Positions 15,845 to 24,608 of a stretch of DNA of 64,000 bases are shown here, piece by piece. Under the pieces are notes generated by a model. The model did no database searches. It saw only the letters and a list, made by a program, of their open reading frames with translations, and was not told the origin of the DNA. The stretch's first letter is position 1, and every line of letters begins with the position of its first letter. Source of the DNA: Lachnoclostridium sp. An138 (GTDB taxonomy: Bacteria > Bacillota > Clostridia > Lachnospirales > Lachnospiraceae); the NCBI RefSeq assembly GCF_002160765.1, contig NZ_NFLF01000011.1, positions 1 to 64,000 of the forward strand. Direction: 5' to 3'. A program made the translations under genes and the position numbers.

Positions 15845-17368
15845 TCAATAAATCTCAGACATATGCAGGATGGACACGCCGAACCACTCTGCGACAGCCT
15901 GATTGCGGTAGTCATTTGTGTCGGTGGGGGACAGAGCCTGCTCGTCCAGAAGTGGAGGAACCACAGAAAAGTTCGGCACCCACACCTCGTCCACACCTTC
16001 CATAGTTAAAAGGGAGATGCGGTTCAGGCTTTCCTCATGGTAGCTTCTGGCATAGCCTTTTGCCAGGGAGTCCGCGGCGGACAGGGAGGTGATTTCATCT
16101 TTGTCGGAAAAAATCAGAAGTCCCAGGAAAAATGCGGTCATTCCGATGGCGAAGCCGCGCCCGCAGCGCTTCCGGAGTTCCGGAAGAAAGGACGAAGCGT
16201 TCAGGGCATGAGCGCTTTCGTATCTCCGGTATCTGGCACAGAGCCATCCGGCAGTATAAATCAGATTCAGGAAGAAAAGCAGATAGAACAGCATCCGCAT
16301 AATATTCAGTGTTCTTTCAAATATATATACATGTCCCATGGAATACAGGGATGGGGTGTAAGTGGCCGCGATTACGCAGAAGGACAGGGCGGCAGCGCAG
16401 CCTGGCAGCGGGAAATCAAAATCCAGCTGATAAAGGACGGGCAGCAGGAAGGGGAGCAGAAGCAGGGCGAAGAAAAGTACATACAGGCTTGTCCATTCGC
16501 CGATTCCCTTGACCGCATAGACAAACGAATAGTAAATGGCTTCCACGGCGCCCATGGGAGCGGCCTGCACAGCCATGCGGACGGCGTTGCCCGGCGCGGT
16601 GACATTTACCAGAAGGCCGGCCAGCGTGACAGACAGGGGGAGAAGCAGGAACAGAGCCCGTCTCTGCCTGGCCAGCAGACAGAAGACCAGGAGAAAGAAA
16701 ATCAGCACAGGGGTAATCAGCGCCGTCACAAAATTGGAGCCTCCGGTGACGAAGCTCAGAAAGCAGGCGGCCGCAAGGCTGAGGATCTGCCCGGCCCGGC
16801 TTCCGGCTTTGAGAAACAGAAGCAGAAAGGCAAGCAAAAACAGCATGCAGCTATGCATGAATACATAATGGACCGCTCCGTTATACCAGTAAAAGGCCGA
16901 TTTCCCTTCTTCCAGGTTCTGAATACACAGAGTCAGCACAGAGAAGGTCAGAATCAGCCGCAGGCTGAGCGGAAAACGCAGATAACGGGTGAAAAGAATG
17001 TGGATCAGGAAGGCGGTTCCGGCCGTCAGCATTCCCAGCATCAGGAATGTGGTCAGGAAGTAGAGCCGCTGGCTGAAGACGGCAGGCTGGAGCGCCATCA
17101 GAAAGATGGAAGAGTAGGTGCCCTGCCAGCTCCCATAATAATTCTTTACGGTAGACAGAGCCGTCTTGATGGTTTCGATCAGAGAATGGGTGCCTTCCCA
17201 GGTCAGATGCGCCTGAACGCCGTAGACGTAATCGTCTCCGGCCGGATGGGCATAGAAGGAAAGGATCAGAAGCGGGATCAGACTTGCAGCAAACAGAATT
17301 CCCATAATCAGGCAGAGACGCTCTGCGGCGGAAAGGCTTCTGAGCCGGGTTTTTATTTGAAATGTCAT
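15845..17368 (-). CDS. Multi-pass membrane protein, DUF6056-like
   Basis: The 507-residue protein has about ten to twelve membrane segments. Its first external loop carries HPAGDDYVYG, the acidic loop signature of DUF6056 and related GT-C-like proteins found in surface glycan loci. It is the only minus-strand gene in the glycan region. It has its own consensus promoter (17399-17427), a GAGGAGAG ribosome site and a strong terminator, so it is an independent unit. Probable role: modification of the surface polymer on the outside of the membrane. The reaction is unknown. Confidence 0.75.
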   Translation of the reverse strand: MTFQIKTRLRSLSAAERLCLIMGILFAASLIPLLILSFYAHPAGDDYVYGVQAHLTWEGTHSLIETIKTALSTVKNYYGSWQGTYSSIFLMALQPAVFSQRLYFLTTFLMLGMLTAGTAFLIHILFTRYLRFPLSLRLILTFSVLTLCIQNLEEGKSAFYWYNGAVHYVFMHSCMLFLLAFLLLFLKAGSRAGQILSLAAACFLSFVTGGSNFVTALITPVLIFFLLVFCLLARQRRALFLLLPLSVTLAGLLVNVTAPGNAVRMAVQAAPMGAVEAIYYSFVYAVKGIGEWTSLYVLFFALLLLPFLLPVLYQLDFDFPLPGCAAALSFCVIAATYTPSLYSMGHVYIFERTLNIMRMLFYLLFFLNLIYTAGWLCARYRRYESAHALNASSFLPELRKRCGRGFAIGMTAFFLGLLIFSDKDEITSLSAADSLAKGYARSYHEESLNRISLLTMEGVDEVWVPNFSVVPPLLDEQALSPTDTNDYRNQAVAEWFGVSILHMSEIY

Positions 17369-17398
17369 GAAAATCTCTCCTCTTTTGTTATCATTTTT

Positions 17399-17427
17399 AA
17401 TATAACGGACTGGAAAACTGTTGTCAA
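17399..17427 (-). promoter_or_regulatory. Promoter of the DUF6056-like gene
   Basis: On the minus strand TTGACA (17422-17427), a 17-base spacer and TATATT (17399-17404) give a near-consensus promoter about 30 bases from the start codon. Confidence 0.8.
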
Positions 17428-17446
17428 ATGCTATATACTAAAAATG

Positions 17447-17475
17447 TTGCTCTTCGGGCCGTTTAATGATATACT
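17447..17475 (+). promoter_or_regulatory. Promoter of the rfb-exporter operon
   Basis: TTGCTC (17447-17452), a 17-base spacer and TATACT (17470-17475) with a TGn extension lie 78 bases before rfbB. A second TATACT at 17434-17439, with TGGAAA 17 bases upstream, may be a tandem promoter. The divergent minus-strand promoter is 20 bases away. Confidence 0.7.
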
Positions 17476-17552
17476 ACTGCTGAAAGTACCATAAATTAGG
17501 CTGTAGACGGTCATAATTGCGGTGTATGAACGAAACAGGAGGAAAATTTTGA

Positions 17553-18635
17553 ATGAGAACTTATCTCGTTACCGGCGGCGCCGGCTTTATCGGCTCCAAC
17601 TATATTCACTATATGTTCCGTAAATACGGAGATGAGATCCGTATCATCAACGTGGACGCTCTTACCTACGCGGGAAATCTGGAGAACCTGAAGGACGTGG
17701 AGAATCGGGAGAACTACACGTTTATCAAGGCTGATATCCGCGACAGAGAGGCTATCGAGAAGATATTTGAAGAAAACGATATCGACAGGGTGGTTCATTT
17801 CGCGGCGGAGAGCCACGTGGACCGCAGTATCCGCAATCCGGAGATTTTTGTGGAGACCAACGTGCTGGGCACGCTGGTAATGCTGAACGCGGCGAAGAAA
17901 GCATGGGAGCTGCCGGACGGAAGCTATAAGGAGGACAAGAAGTTCCTGCATGTATCTACAGACGAGGTGTATGGTTCTCTGGAAGAGGGGGATACCTATT
18001 TCTATGAGACGACTCCTATCGATCCCCACAGTCCCTATTCCGCAAGCAAGGCTTCTTCAGACATGCTGGTGAAGGCATACTGGGATACCTACCGTTTCCC
18101 GGCCAATATTACCAACTGCAGCAATAACTACGGTCCCTATCAGTTCCCGGAGAAGCTGATTCCGCTGATCATCAACAATGCGCTGCAGGGCAAGAAGCTG
18201 CCGGTATACGGCGACGGAAAGAATGTACGCGACTGGCTCTATGTGGACGACCATGCCAAGGCTATTGATATGGTGCAGGAGAAGGGACGTCTGGGCGAGC
18301 GCTACAATATCGGCGGCCACAATGAGAAGCAGAATATTGAGATTATTCATATTATTCTGGACACGCTTCAGGAGATGCTTCCGGACGACGACCCCAGAAA
18401 GAAGCTGGTGAGCACGGATCTTATCACCTATGTGGAGGACCGCAAGGGACACGACCGCCGCTACGCCATCGCGCCGGATAAGATTAAGGAAGAGATCGGC
18501 TGGTATCCGGAGACCATGTTCAAGGACGGCATCCGCCTGACGATTCAGTGGTTCTTCGAGCACGAAGACTGGATGAAGAATGTGACCAGCGGCGATTATC
18601 AGAAATACTACGAAGAAATGTATCATGTAAAATAA
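17553..18635 (+). CDS. rfbB: dTDP-glucose 4,6-dehydratase
   Basis: RfbB (RmlB) turns dTDP-glucose into dTDP-4-keto-6-deoxyglucose, the branch point for rhamnose and for 4-amino sugars. The extended-SDR NAD motif GGAGFIG is at residues 8-14, STDEVYG carries the catalytic Asp-Glu pair, and Y162-SAS-K166 is the YxxxK active site. At 360 residues the length is normal. AGGAGG lies before the ATG. It is the first gene of the rfbB-rfbA-rfbC set behind its own promoter. Its product could feed both RfbC and the aminotransferase at 30967. Confidence 0.96.
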   Translation: MRTYLVTGGAGFIGSNYIHYMFRKYGDEIRIINVDALTYAGNLENLKDVENRENYTFIKADIRDREAIEKIFEENDIDRVVHFAAESHVDRSIRNPEIFVETNVLGTLVMLNAAKKAWELPDGSYKEDKKFLHVSTDEVYGSLEEGDTYFYETTPIDPHSPYSASKASSDMLVKAYWDTYRFPANITNCSNNYGPYQFPEKLIPLIINNALQGKKLPVYGDGKNVRDWLYVDDHAKAIDMVQEKGRLGERYNIGGHNEKQNIEIIHIILDTLQEMLPDDDPRKKLVSTDLITYVEDRKGHDRRYAIAPDKIKEEIGWYPETMFKDGIRLTIQWFFEHEDWMKNVTSGDYQKYYEEMYHVK

Positions 18636-18662
18636 TTCATGCTTCAGACGGAGGTTGTGCGA

Positions 18663-19532
18663 ATGAAAGGAATTATTCTGGCAGGAGGAGCCGGCACGCG
18701 GCTTTATCCTCTGACGAAGGCTATTTCCAAGCAGATTATGCCGGTTTATGACAAACCGATGATCTATTATCCCCTTTCCACGCTGATGCTGGCCGGCATC
18801 CGGGAAGTGCTGATTATCTCCACGCCCCGGGATCTGCCGGTGTTTGAAGACCTGTTTGGCGACGGTTCCCAGCTTGGCATGCAGATGAGCTATGCGGTGC
18901 AGGAGTATCCCCGGGGACTGGCGGATGCCTTCCTGATCGGCGAGAAATTTATCGGAGACGACCGGGTGGCGCTGGTGCTGGGCGACAATATTTTTTACGG
19001 ACAGAGCTTCTCCCAGGTGTTGAAGCGCGCCGCGGAGCGGGAGCATGGAGCGACTATCTTCGGCTATTACGTAAAAGATCCGCGGGAGTACGGCGTTGTG
19101 GAGTTTGATGAGGAAGGAAAGGCGCTTTCTATTGAAGAAAAGCCGGAGCATCCGAAGTCCAACTATGCGGTTCCGGGACTGTATTTTTATGACAATGACG
19201 TGATTGAGATAGCAAAGGGTGTGAAGCCTTCCGCCAGAGGAGAGATCGAGATCACGAGCATCAATAATGAGTACCTGCGCCGGGGAACGCTCCGGGTGGA
19301 GACTCTCGGACGCGGTTTCGCGTGGCTTGACACCGGAAATCACGACGCCCTTCTTGACGCGGCGGATTTCGTGGCGGCATTCCAGAAGCGCCAGGGCATG
19401 TATATTTCCTGTATTGAGGAGATCGCGTACCGCCGCGGCTTCATCGACAGAGAGCAGCTTTTAAAACTGGCTGAGCCTCTGCTTAAGACTGCCTACGGCC
19501 AGTATCTGGTGGATGTGGCCAACGGTTTATAA
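18663..19532 (+). CDS. rfbA: Glucose-1-phosphate thymidylyltransferase
   Basis: RfbA (RmlA) makes dTDP-glucose from dTTP and glucose-1-phosphate. The nucleotidyltransferase signature [11 protein letters not shown] with the following Lys ([16 protein letters not shown]) lies at the N-terminus. LGDNIFYG holds the metal-binding Asp and EEKPEHPKS is conserved. The ATG at 18663 has GGAGG at good spacing and gives 289 residues, as expected; an upstream ATG at 18639 has no such site. It lies between rfbB and rfbC. Confidence 0.96.
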   Translation: MKGIILAGGAGTRLYPLTKAISKQIMPVYDKPMIYYPLSTLMLAGIREVLIISTPRDLPVFEDLFGDGSQLGMQMSYAVQEYPRGLADAFLIGEKFIGDDRVALVLGDNIFYGQSFSQVLKRAAEREHGATIFGYYVKDPREYGVVEFDEEGKALSIEEKPEHPKSNYAVPGLYFYDNDVIEIAKGVKPSARGEIEITSINNEYLRRGTLRVETLGRGFAWLDTGNHDALLDAADFVAAFQKRQGMYISCIEEIAYRRGFIDREQLLKLAEPLLKTAYGQYLVDVANGL

Positions 19533-19554
19533 TTCTGTACAGGAGAAAAGCAAA

Positions 19555-20106
19555 ATGGGAAAGATAACAGTAGAGACCTGTCCCATCGAGGGGCTGAAGG
19601 TCATTACGCCCGCCGTTTTCGGAGATGAGCGCGGCTATTTTATGGAAACCTACAATTACAATGATTTTAAGGAAGCGGGAATTGACCTGACCTTTGTGCA
19701 GGACAACCAGTCTTCTTCCAAAAAAGGCGTGCTGCGGGGACTTCACTTCCAGATCAATCATCCCCAGGACAAGATCGTACGGGTAGTGAGCGGTGAGGTC
19801 TTTGATGTGGCGGTAGATCTCCGGAAGGGTTCGCCCACCTACGGACAGTGGTACGGCGTGCGCCTTTCCGCGGAAAATAAAAAGCAGTTCTTTATCCCGA
19901 AAAATTTTGCCCATGGTTTTCTGGTGCTTTCGGATCACGCGGAGTTTGCCTATAAATGTACGGATTTCTATCATCCGAACGATGAGGGCGGCATCATCTG
20001 GAATGATCCGGAGATCGGTGTAGAGTGGCCGATTCCGGAGGGAATGGAGCTGACTATTTCCGAAAAGGATCAGAAATGGGGCGGCATCCGGGAGCTCAAA
20101 GGCTAG
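19555..20106 (+). CDS. rfbC: dTDP-4-dehydrorhamnose 3,5-epimerase
   Basis: RfbC (RmlC) epimerises dTDP-4-keto-6-deoxyglucose on the way to dTDP-L-rhamnose. The cupin protein shows FGDERGYFMETYN, DNQSSSKKGVLRGLHFQ with the catalytic His, and PKNFAHGFLVLSD. The start at 19555 follows AGGAGA and gives 183 residues. The last enzyme of the pathway, RfbD, is not in the window, so rhamnose synthesis would need a gene elsewhere. Confidence 0.95.
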   Translation: MGKITVETCPIEGLKVITPAVFGDERGYFMETYNYNDFKEAGIDLTFVQDNQSSSKKGVLRGLHFQINHPQDKIVRVVSGEVFDVAVDLRKGSPTYGQWYGVRLSAENKKQFFIPKNFAHGFLVLSDHAEFAYKCTDFYHPNDEGGIIWNDPEIGVEWPIPEGMELTISEKDQKWGGIRELKG

Positions 20107-20122
20107 AGGAGTGAGAGAGAAC

Positions 20123-20944
20123 ATGGAAGAAAACATACAGCTGACTGCGGAGGTCTTTATCGACACGGGAAAGGATTTCCGTCCGGAGGATTCTCTGACG
20201 GTTCCCTATGCCTGTATACCCGGAGAACCAGTTACGCTTGAGTTCGATTTGAGCGTCTTTGAGCATACCTGCGGATTCCGTTTTGACCCGCTGCTGGAGG
20301 ACAGCAGCATGGTCCGTCTGGATGAGATTGCGCTGACCTACGAGGACGGAGAGACAAAAGTCATCGATTTTTCCCGGATCAAAACCAACAGTGATGTGGA
20401 TTTTGAGCCGATTTTTGTGTATCTGCATAAGGACCCGAAATTTTTTGTGGATGAGGCCCTGTGCCTGAAGCTGACCAGAGCGAAGGTGAGTTTCCGGATT
20501 CTGGAGCTGGGCCTGGCAGAAAAGGAATACTGGCAGGAGATTAAGAAGCACAGCGTGTCCGAAAAGGAAAAGGAGCAGCTTCTCGGCAAGCTGGATGCGG
20601 CCATGAAGGAAAACCATACGCTGGAAAAGGAGAACCGCAGGCTCCGGATAGAAGAGGAGGATATTTATTCTTCCGGCCTCTGGAAGCTGCAGCATGATGC
20701 CCGGGGTCCTTTGAAGGTGATACTGGGAAAGGGAAATATCCTGACTTTCTTTGCGGCTGTCTATATCGCGCTCTGTACGGAGCTTTTCATCTTTAACAAT
20801 GCCTATTACTCCACGCCGCGTCCCAATGATCAGGTGCTGACCTTCAGTTTTCTGCGGTTTGGCCTGATATGGCTTGGAGCCTTTGTGCTGATTGCCGTCA
20901 TAAACCGTGTGATTCAGAAAGGATACCGCCGTGAGCTTGCTTAG
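20123..20944 (+). CDS. Beta-domain / coiled-coil / two-helix membrane protein linked to the polysaccharide exporter (unknown)
   Basis: The 273-residue protein is not one I can name. The N-terminal 125 residues look like a beta-sandwich (TLEFDLSVF, GFRFDPL). A charged coiled coil follows (about 135-180) and ends in the motif SSGLWKLQHDARGP. Two membrane helices sit at the C-terminus (about 203-222 and 243-262). The same coiled-coil-then-W-K-L-xxxx-P pattern occurs in the GT2 encoded at 22548, so the coiled coils may bring exporter and glycosyltransferase together (inference). GAGGAG precedes the ATG at 20123. The end overlaps the Wzm gene by 14 bases, so it is co-translated with the ABC exporter. 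Confidence 0.7.
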   Translation: MEENIQLTAEVFIDTGKDFRPEDSLTVPYACIPGEPVTLEFDLSVFEHTCGFRFDPLLEDSSMVRLDEIALTYEDGETKVIDFSRIKTNSDVDFEPIFVYLHKDPKFFVDEALCLKLTRAKVSFRILELGLAEKEYWQEIKKHSVSEKEKEQLLGKLDAAMKENHTLEKENRRLRIEEEDIYSSGLWKLQHDARGPLKVILGKGNILTFFAAVYIALCTELFIFNNAYYSTPRPNDQVLTFSFLRFGLIWLGAFVLIAVINRVIQKGYRRELA

Positions 20945-21719
20945 TGTCTTTGTCAAATACAGAGCCCTCATCAACCAGCTGGTGATGAGGGATATTAAAA
21001 CCAAATACCGGCGTTCCATTCTGGGCTTGCTTTGGACGGTGCTGAATCCTCTTCTGATGATGGCAGTGCTGTCTATTGTCTTTTCCTATTTTTTTCAGCG
21101 CTATGGAGAGGTGGAGAACTTTCCGGTATATCTGCTCTGCGGGCAGCTGGTGTTTAACTTTTTCAATGAATCCACAAGCATTGCCATGGGTTCCATTGTC
21201 CACAGCGGAGAACTGATCAAAAAAGTTTATGTGCCCAAATATCTGTTTCCCATCACCAAGGTCATGTCCAGCGGCGTGAATCTGCTGGCTTCCATGATTG
21301 CGCTGGTGATTGTGATGGTGGTGACAAGATCGAGAGTGACGCCGACGGTGATGCTGGCGGTTGTACCGCTGCTTTATGTACTGCTGTTTTCCACGGGCGT
21401 CAGCCTGTTTCTGTCGGCGGTAGCGGTGAGTTTCCGGGATCTGATGCATCTGTACAGCGTCATTACTACGGCCTGGATGTATCTGACGCCGGTGATCTAC
21501 CCCATGTCTATTCTGGAAGACGCGCCCCGCTGGGTGGTCTTTATCATCAACGCCAATCCGCTGACGGCCTTTATCAAGATATTCCGCGCTGTGGTACTGG
21601 ACGGGGTGACGCCTCCTGCCATCCTGCATGTGCAGAGTCTCATCTGGTGCGCGATTGCGCTTATTGTGGGCTCCCTGGTATTCAAAAAATCTCAGGACAG
21701 CTTTATACTGAAAATATAG
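20931..21719 (+). CDS. wzm: Polysaccharide ABC exporter permease (Wzm/TagG-like)
   Basis: This ABC-2 type permease of 262 residues and about six membrane segments opens with the amphipathic RDIKTKYRRSILGLLWTVLNPL motif typical of Wzm, KpsM and TagG. With the adjacent ATPase it would move a lipid-linked polysaccharide from the cytoplasmic to the outer face of the membrane. It uses a GTG start inside the end of the previous gene, with the ribosome site AAAGGAT. The ATPase gene starts 10 bases after its stop. Confidence 0.9.
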   Translation: MSLLSVFVKYRALINQLVMRDIKTKYRRSILGLLWTVLNPLLMMAVLSIVFSYFFQRYGEVENFPVYLLCGQLVFNFFNESTSIAMGSIVHSGELIKKVYVPKYLFPITKVMSSGVNLLASMIALVIVMVVTRSRVTPTVMLAVVPLLYVLLFSTGVSLFLSAVAVSFRDLMHLYSVITTAWMYLTPVIYPMSILEDAPRWVVFIINANPLTAFIKIFRAVVLDGVTPPAILHVQSLIWCAIALIVGSLVFKKSQDSFILKI

Positions 21720-21728
21720 GAGAGAGTT

Positions 21729-22478
21729 ATGAAGATAGAGAATGCGATAGAAGTAAATAACGTGTCCATGTGCTTCAACCTCTCCAAACAAAAGGTGGAC
21801 AATATCAAGGAATATGTGATCAAAGCGCTGAAGCACCAGCTTTTCTATGAGGAATTCTGGGCCCTGAATGATATCAGCTTTGAGGTGAGGAAAGGCGATT
21901 CTGTGGGCCTGGTGGGAATGAACGGTTCCGGAAAGAGTACGATGCTGAAGATCATAGCCGGCGTGCTGAAGCCCACAAAGGGCAGCGTGGAGACGACGGG
22001 AACCATAGCGCCCATGATTGAGCTGGGAGCGGGTTTCGACCACGATCTGACGGCCCGGGAAAATATTTACCTGAACGGAGCGCTGATCGGTTATCCCCAG
22101 GAGATGCTGGAGGAGCGGTTTGACGATATTATTGCCTTTGCCGGACTGGAACGGTTCGTGGATGTGCCCATTAAGAATTTTTCTTCCGGTATGCTGGCAA
22201 GACTGGGCTTTTCCATCGCGACCATTGTGGACGCGGATATTCTGATTATTGACGAGATTCTGTCAGTGGGAGATTACCAGTTCCAGAATAAGTGCAAGAA
22301 GCGTATCCGGGAGATGATGGATCGGAATACGACGGTGCTGTTCGTGTCACACAGCATCGAGCAGGTGAAGGAAATCTGCAACAGAGCCATCTGGATCGAT
22401 AAAGGACATATCCGGATGATGGGCGAGGCCGAGGAGGTCTGCGACGCCTACGAAGATCCGAGTGAGAAACTGATGTAA
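21729..22478 (+). CDS. wzt: Polysaccharide ABC exporter ATPase (Wzt/TagH-like)
   Basis: This is the nucleotide-binding subunit of the exporter. Walker A is G63-MNGSGKST, the signature is FSSGMLARLGFS, Walker B is ILIIDEILSVGD and the switch His lies in LFVSHS. GTIAPMIELGAGFDHDLTARENIYLNG is the region seen in Wzt and TagH. At 249 residues it ends soon after the ATPase domain. It therefore lacks the C-terminal carbohydrate-binding domain some Wzt proteins use to recognise a capped chain end; the separate beta-domain protein encoded at 20123 could supply such a function (inference). Confidence 0.93.
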   Translation: MKIENAIEVNNVSMCFNLSKQKVDNIKEYVIKALKHQLFYEEFWALNDISFEVRKGDSVGLVGMNGSGKSTMLKIIAGVLKPTKGSVETTGTIAPMIELGAGFDHDLTARENIYLNGALIGYPQEMLEERFDDIIAFAGLERFVDVPIKNFSSGMLARLGFSIATIVDADILIIDEILSVGDYQFQNKCKKRIREMMDRNTTVLFVSHSIEQVKEICNRAIWIDKGHIRMMGEAEEVCDAYEDPSEKLM

Positions 22479-22547
22479 AGGCCTGTCCTGCAGAGGAGGC
22501 CGGAAAAGAGAAGCCGGTGGAAAGCAGGGCAGACAGTGAGGGAGAGC

Positions 22548-24509
22548 ATGGACAATCAGGAATTACAGAATGATTATAAGAAACTGTACGAGGCAGAGCG
22601 GGAGAAATCCGAAGTCCTCGTAAGCAAGATAGAGGAATGTGAGAAAGAGATCGAAGAGCTGAATTTCAAGCTGGACCGGATCAAGGGCAGCTTTGCCTGG
22701 AAGCTTGCGACTCCACTGCGGAAAGGTCTTCATTTCTATGAAAAGACCAGAGACAGGCTGACCCGCTATGGTTCCATTCCGGGACTGATGCGGAAGGTCA
22801 GAAGCAAGATGCAGGAGCGTAAGAACATGAAACGCCACGGCACGGCCAGCTTTCCGTCACCGGAGGAGGCGAAGCGCCAGAGGGAAGCAGTCTTCCCCAA
22901 CATGGTGAAATTCAGTATTCTGACGCCTCTTTATAATACACCGGAAAAGTTTCTGACGGAGCTTCTGGACTGTGTAAAAAATCAGACCTACCAGAACTGG
23001 GAGCTGTGTCTGGCTGACGGAAGCGATCACGAGCATGCCTATGTGGGAGAGATCTGCAGAAAATATGCGGCGGAAGATCCCCGTATCCTTTACCGCGTGC
23101 TGGATCACAACGAAGGAATCTCCGGCAACACGAACGAGTGCCTGAAGATGGCCACCGGCGATTATATCGCTCTTCTGGACCATGATGACATTCTGCATCC
23201 TGCCGTGCTTTACGAGTATGTGAAGGCCATCAATGAGACGGGCGCGGATTACATTTACTGCGATGAGATTACGTTCGAGGGCGACAGCATCGATCACATG
23301 ATTGTGCTGCACTTCAAACCGGACTTTGCCATTGACAATCTGCGGGGCAATAACTATATCTGTCATTTTTCCGCTTTTTCCAGACATCTGCTGGACGAGA
23401 CCGGCGTGTTCCGCAGCCAGTACGACGGAAGCCAGGATCACGATATGATTCTGCGCCTGACCTGGAAGGCGAAAAAAGTATACCATGTGCCGAAGGCCCT
23501 GTATTACTGGCGTTCCCATAAGGCGTCCGTAGCCCAGGATATCAACGCAAAGACCTATGCGGTGGATGCGGCCAAGAGAGCCGTTCACGATCATATCATG
23601 GACGTCTATGGCATGGACGCGAAGGTAGAAAGCACGAGAGCGTTCCCTACGATTTTCCGGATACGCTATCCGCTTCTGGAGCGTCCGCTGATCTCCATCG
23701 TGATTCCGAACAAGGATCATATGGAGGATCTGTCCCGCTGTGTGGAATCCATTATCAATAAATCTACGTATGAGAATTACGAGATTGTGATTGTGGAAAA
23801 TAACAGCGAGACCAAAGAAATTTTTGATTATTACAAGGCGCTGGAGCACAATCCGAAGATCCGCGTTGTAAAATATGAGGGAGACTTTAATTATTCCCGC
23901 ATCAACAATTTCGGCGTCACTTTTACAAACGGAAAATATGTGCTGCTGCTGAACAATGACATGAAAGTCATCACCCGGGAGTGGATGGAGGAGCTTCTGA
24001 TGTATGCCCAGCGCCCGGACGTGGCCGCTGTGGGAGCGAAGCTCTACTACGCGGACAACACCATTCAGCATGCGGGCATTGTCATAGGACTGGGAGCCCA
24101 CCGGGCGGCCGGCCATACCCATTACAAGGATGACAAGATGCATCTGGGCTATATGGGCCGTCTCTGCTATGCGCAGGATGTGACCGCGGTGACAGGAGCC
24201 TGCCTCCTGGTCAGCCGCGCCCAGTATGATGAAGTGGGCGGTCTGGATGAGACCTTCAGCGTGGCGTTCAATGACGTGGACCTCTGTCTGAAGCTGCGCC
24301 ATGCGGGTTATCTGAATGTGTTCACTCCCTTTGCGGAGCTGTATCACTATGAGTCCAAGACGAGAGGTATGGAAGAGGGAGAAAAGATGAAGCGTTTCCA
24401 GCATGAGGTAGATCTGTTCCGGACCAAATGGAAGGCGGATCTGGACGCGGGCGATCCCTATTTCAACCCGAATTTCTCTCTGGATTATTCAGACTACACG
24501 ATTAAATAA
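22548..24509 (+). CDS. Tandem-domain GT2 glycosyltransferase with N-terminal coiled coil
   Basis: The 653-residue cytoplasmic enzyme probably extends the polymer backbone. Residues about 5-50 are a coiled coil ending in GSFAWKLATPLRKG. Two GT2 (GT-A) domains follow. The first (about 120-330) has ILTPLYNTPEKF, ISGNTN and LLDHDD. The second (about 385-640) has SIVIPNKDHMEDL, LLLNNDMKV and FNDVDLCLKLRHAG. Two domains suggest two linkages, as in rhamnan or O-antigen synthases. The ATG at 22548 follows GAGGGAGA; the GTG at 22536 is less likely. The first domain is paralogous to the protein encoded at 49133. Confidence 0.88.
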   Translation: MDNQELQNDYKKLYEAEREKSEVLVSKIEECEKEIEELNFKLDRIKGSFAWKLATPLRKGLHFYEKTRDRLTRYGSIPGLMRKVRSKMQERKNMKRHGTASFPSPEEAKRQREAVFPNMVKFSILTPLYNTPEKFLTELLDCVKNQTYQNWELCLADGSDHEHAYVGEICRKYAAEDPRILYRVLDHNEGISGNTNECLKMATGDYIALLDHDDILHPAVLYEYVKAINETGADYIYCDEITFEGDSIDHMIVLHFKPDFAIDNLRGNNYICHFSAFSRHLLDETGVFRSQYDGSQDHDMILRLTWKAKKVYHVPKALYYWRSHKASVAQDINAKTYAVDAAKRAVHDHIMDVYGMDAKVESTRAFPTIFRIRYPLLERPLISIVIPNKDHMEDLSRCVESIINKSTYENYEIVIVENNSETKEIFDYYKALEHNPKIRVVKYEGDFNYSRINNFGVTFTNGKYVLLLNNDMKVITREWMEELLMYAQRPDVAAVGAKLYYADNTIQHAGIVIGLGAHRAAGHTHYKDDKMHLGYMGRLCYAQDVTAVTGACLLVSRAQYDEVGGLDETFSVAFNDVDLCLKLRHAGYLNVFTPFAELYHYESKTRGMEEGEKMKRFQHEVDLFRTKWKADLDAGDPYFNPNFSLDYSDYTIK

Positions 24510-24608
24510 CGACAGACAAAAGCGGCAGGAGAGCGCAGGGCAGAAAAACCGGAAGACGAAAAAACCGGAAAACAGCAGGGCAGAAACTATAGAAAAGCAG
24601 GAGAAAGC

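Noticed and set aside
16037-17494. 485-codon plus-strand frame opposite the DUF6056-like gene
   Set aside because: The translation is rich in Gln, Gly and Lys, as expected for the complement of a membrane protein gene, and the minus-strand gene has promoter, ribosome site and terminator.
18057-19343. 428-codon minus-strand frame across rfbB and rfbA
   Set aside because: It spans two well-supported genes on the other strand and shows no motif.
22857-24404. 515-codon minus-strand frame opposite the tandem GT2
   Set aside because: It is a shadow of the real gene; the translation has no domain features and the GT2 motifs on the plus strand are unmistakable.
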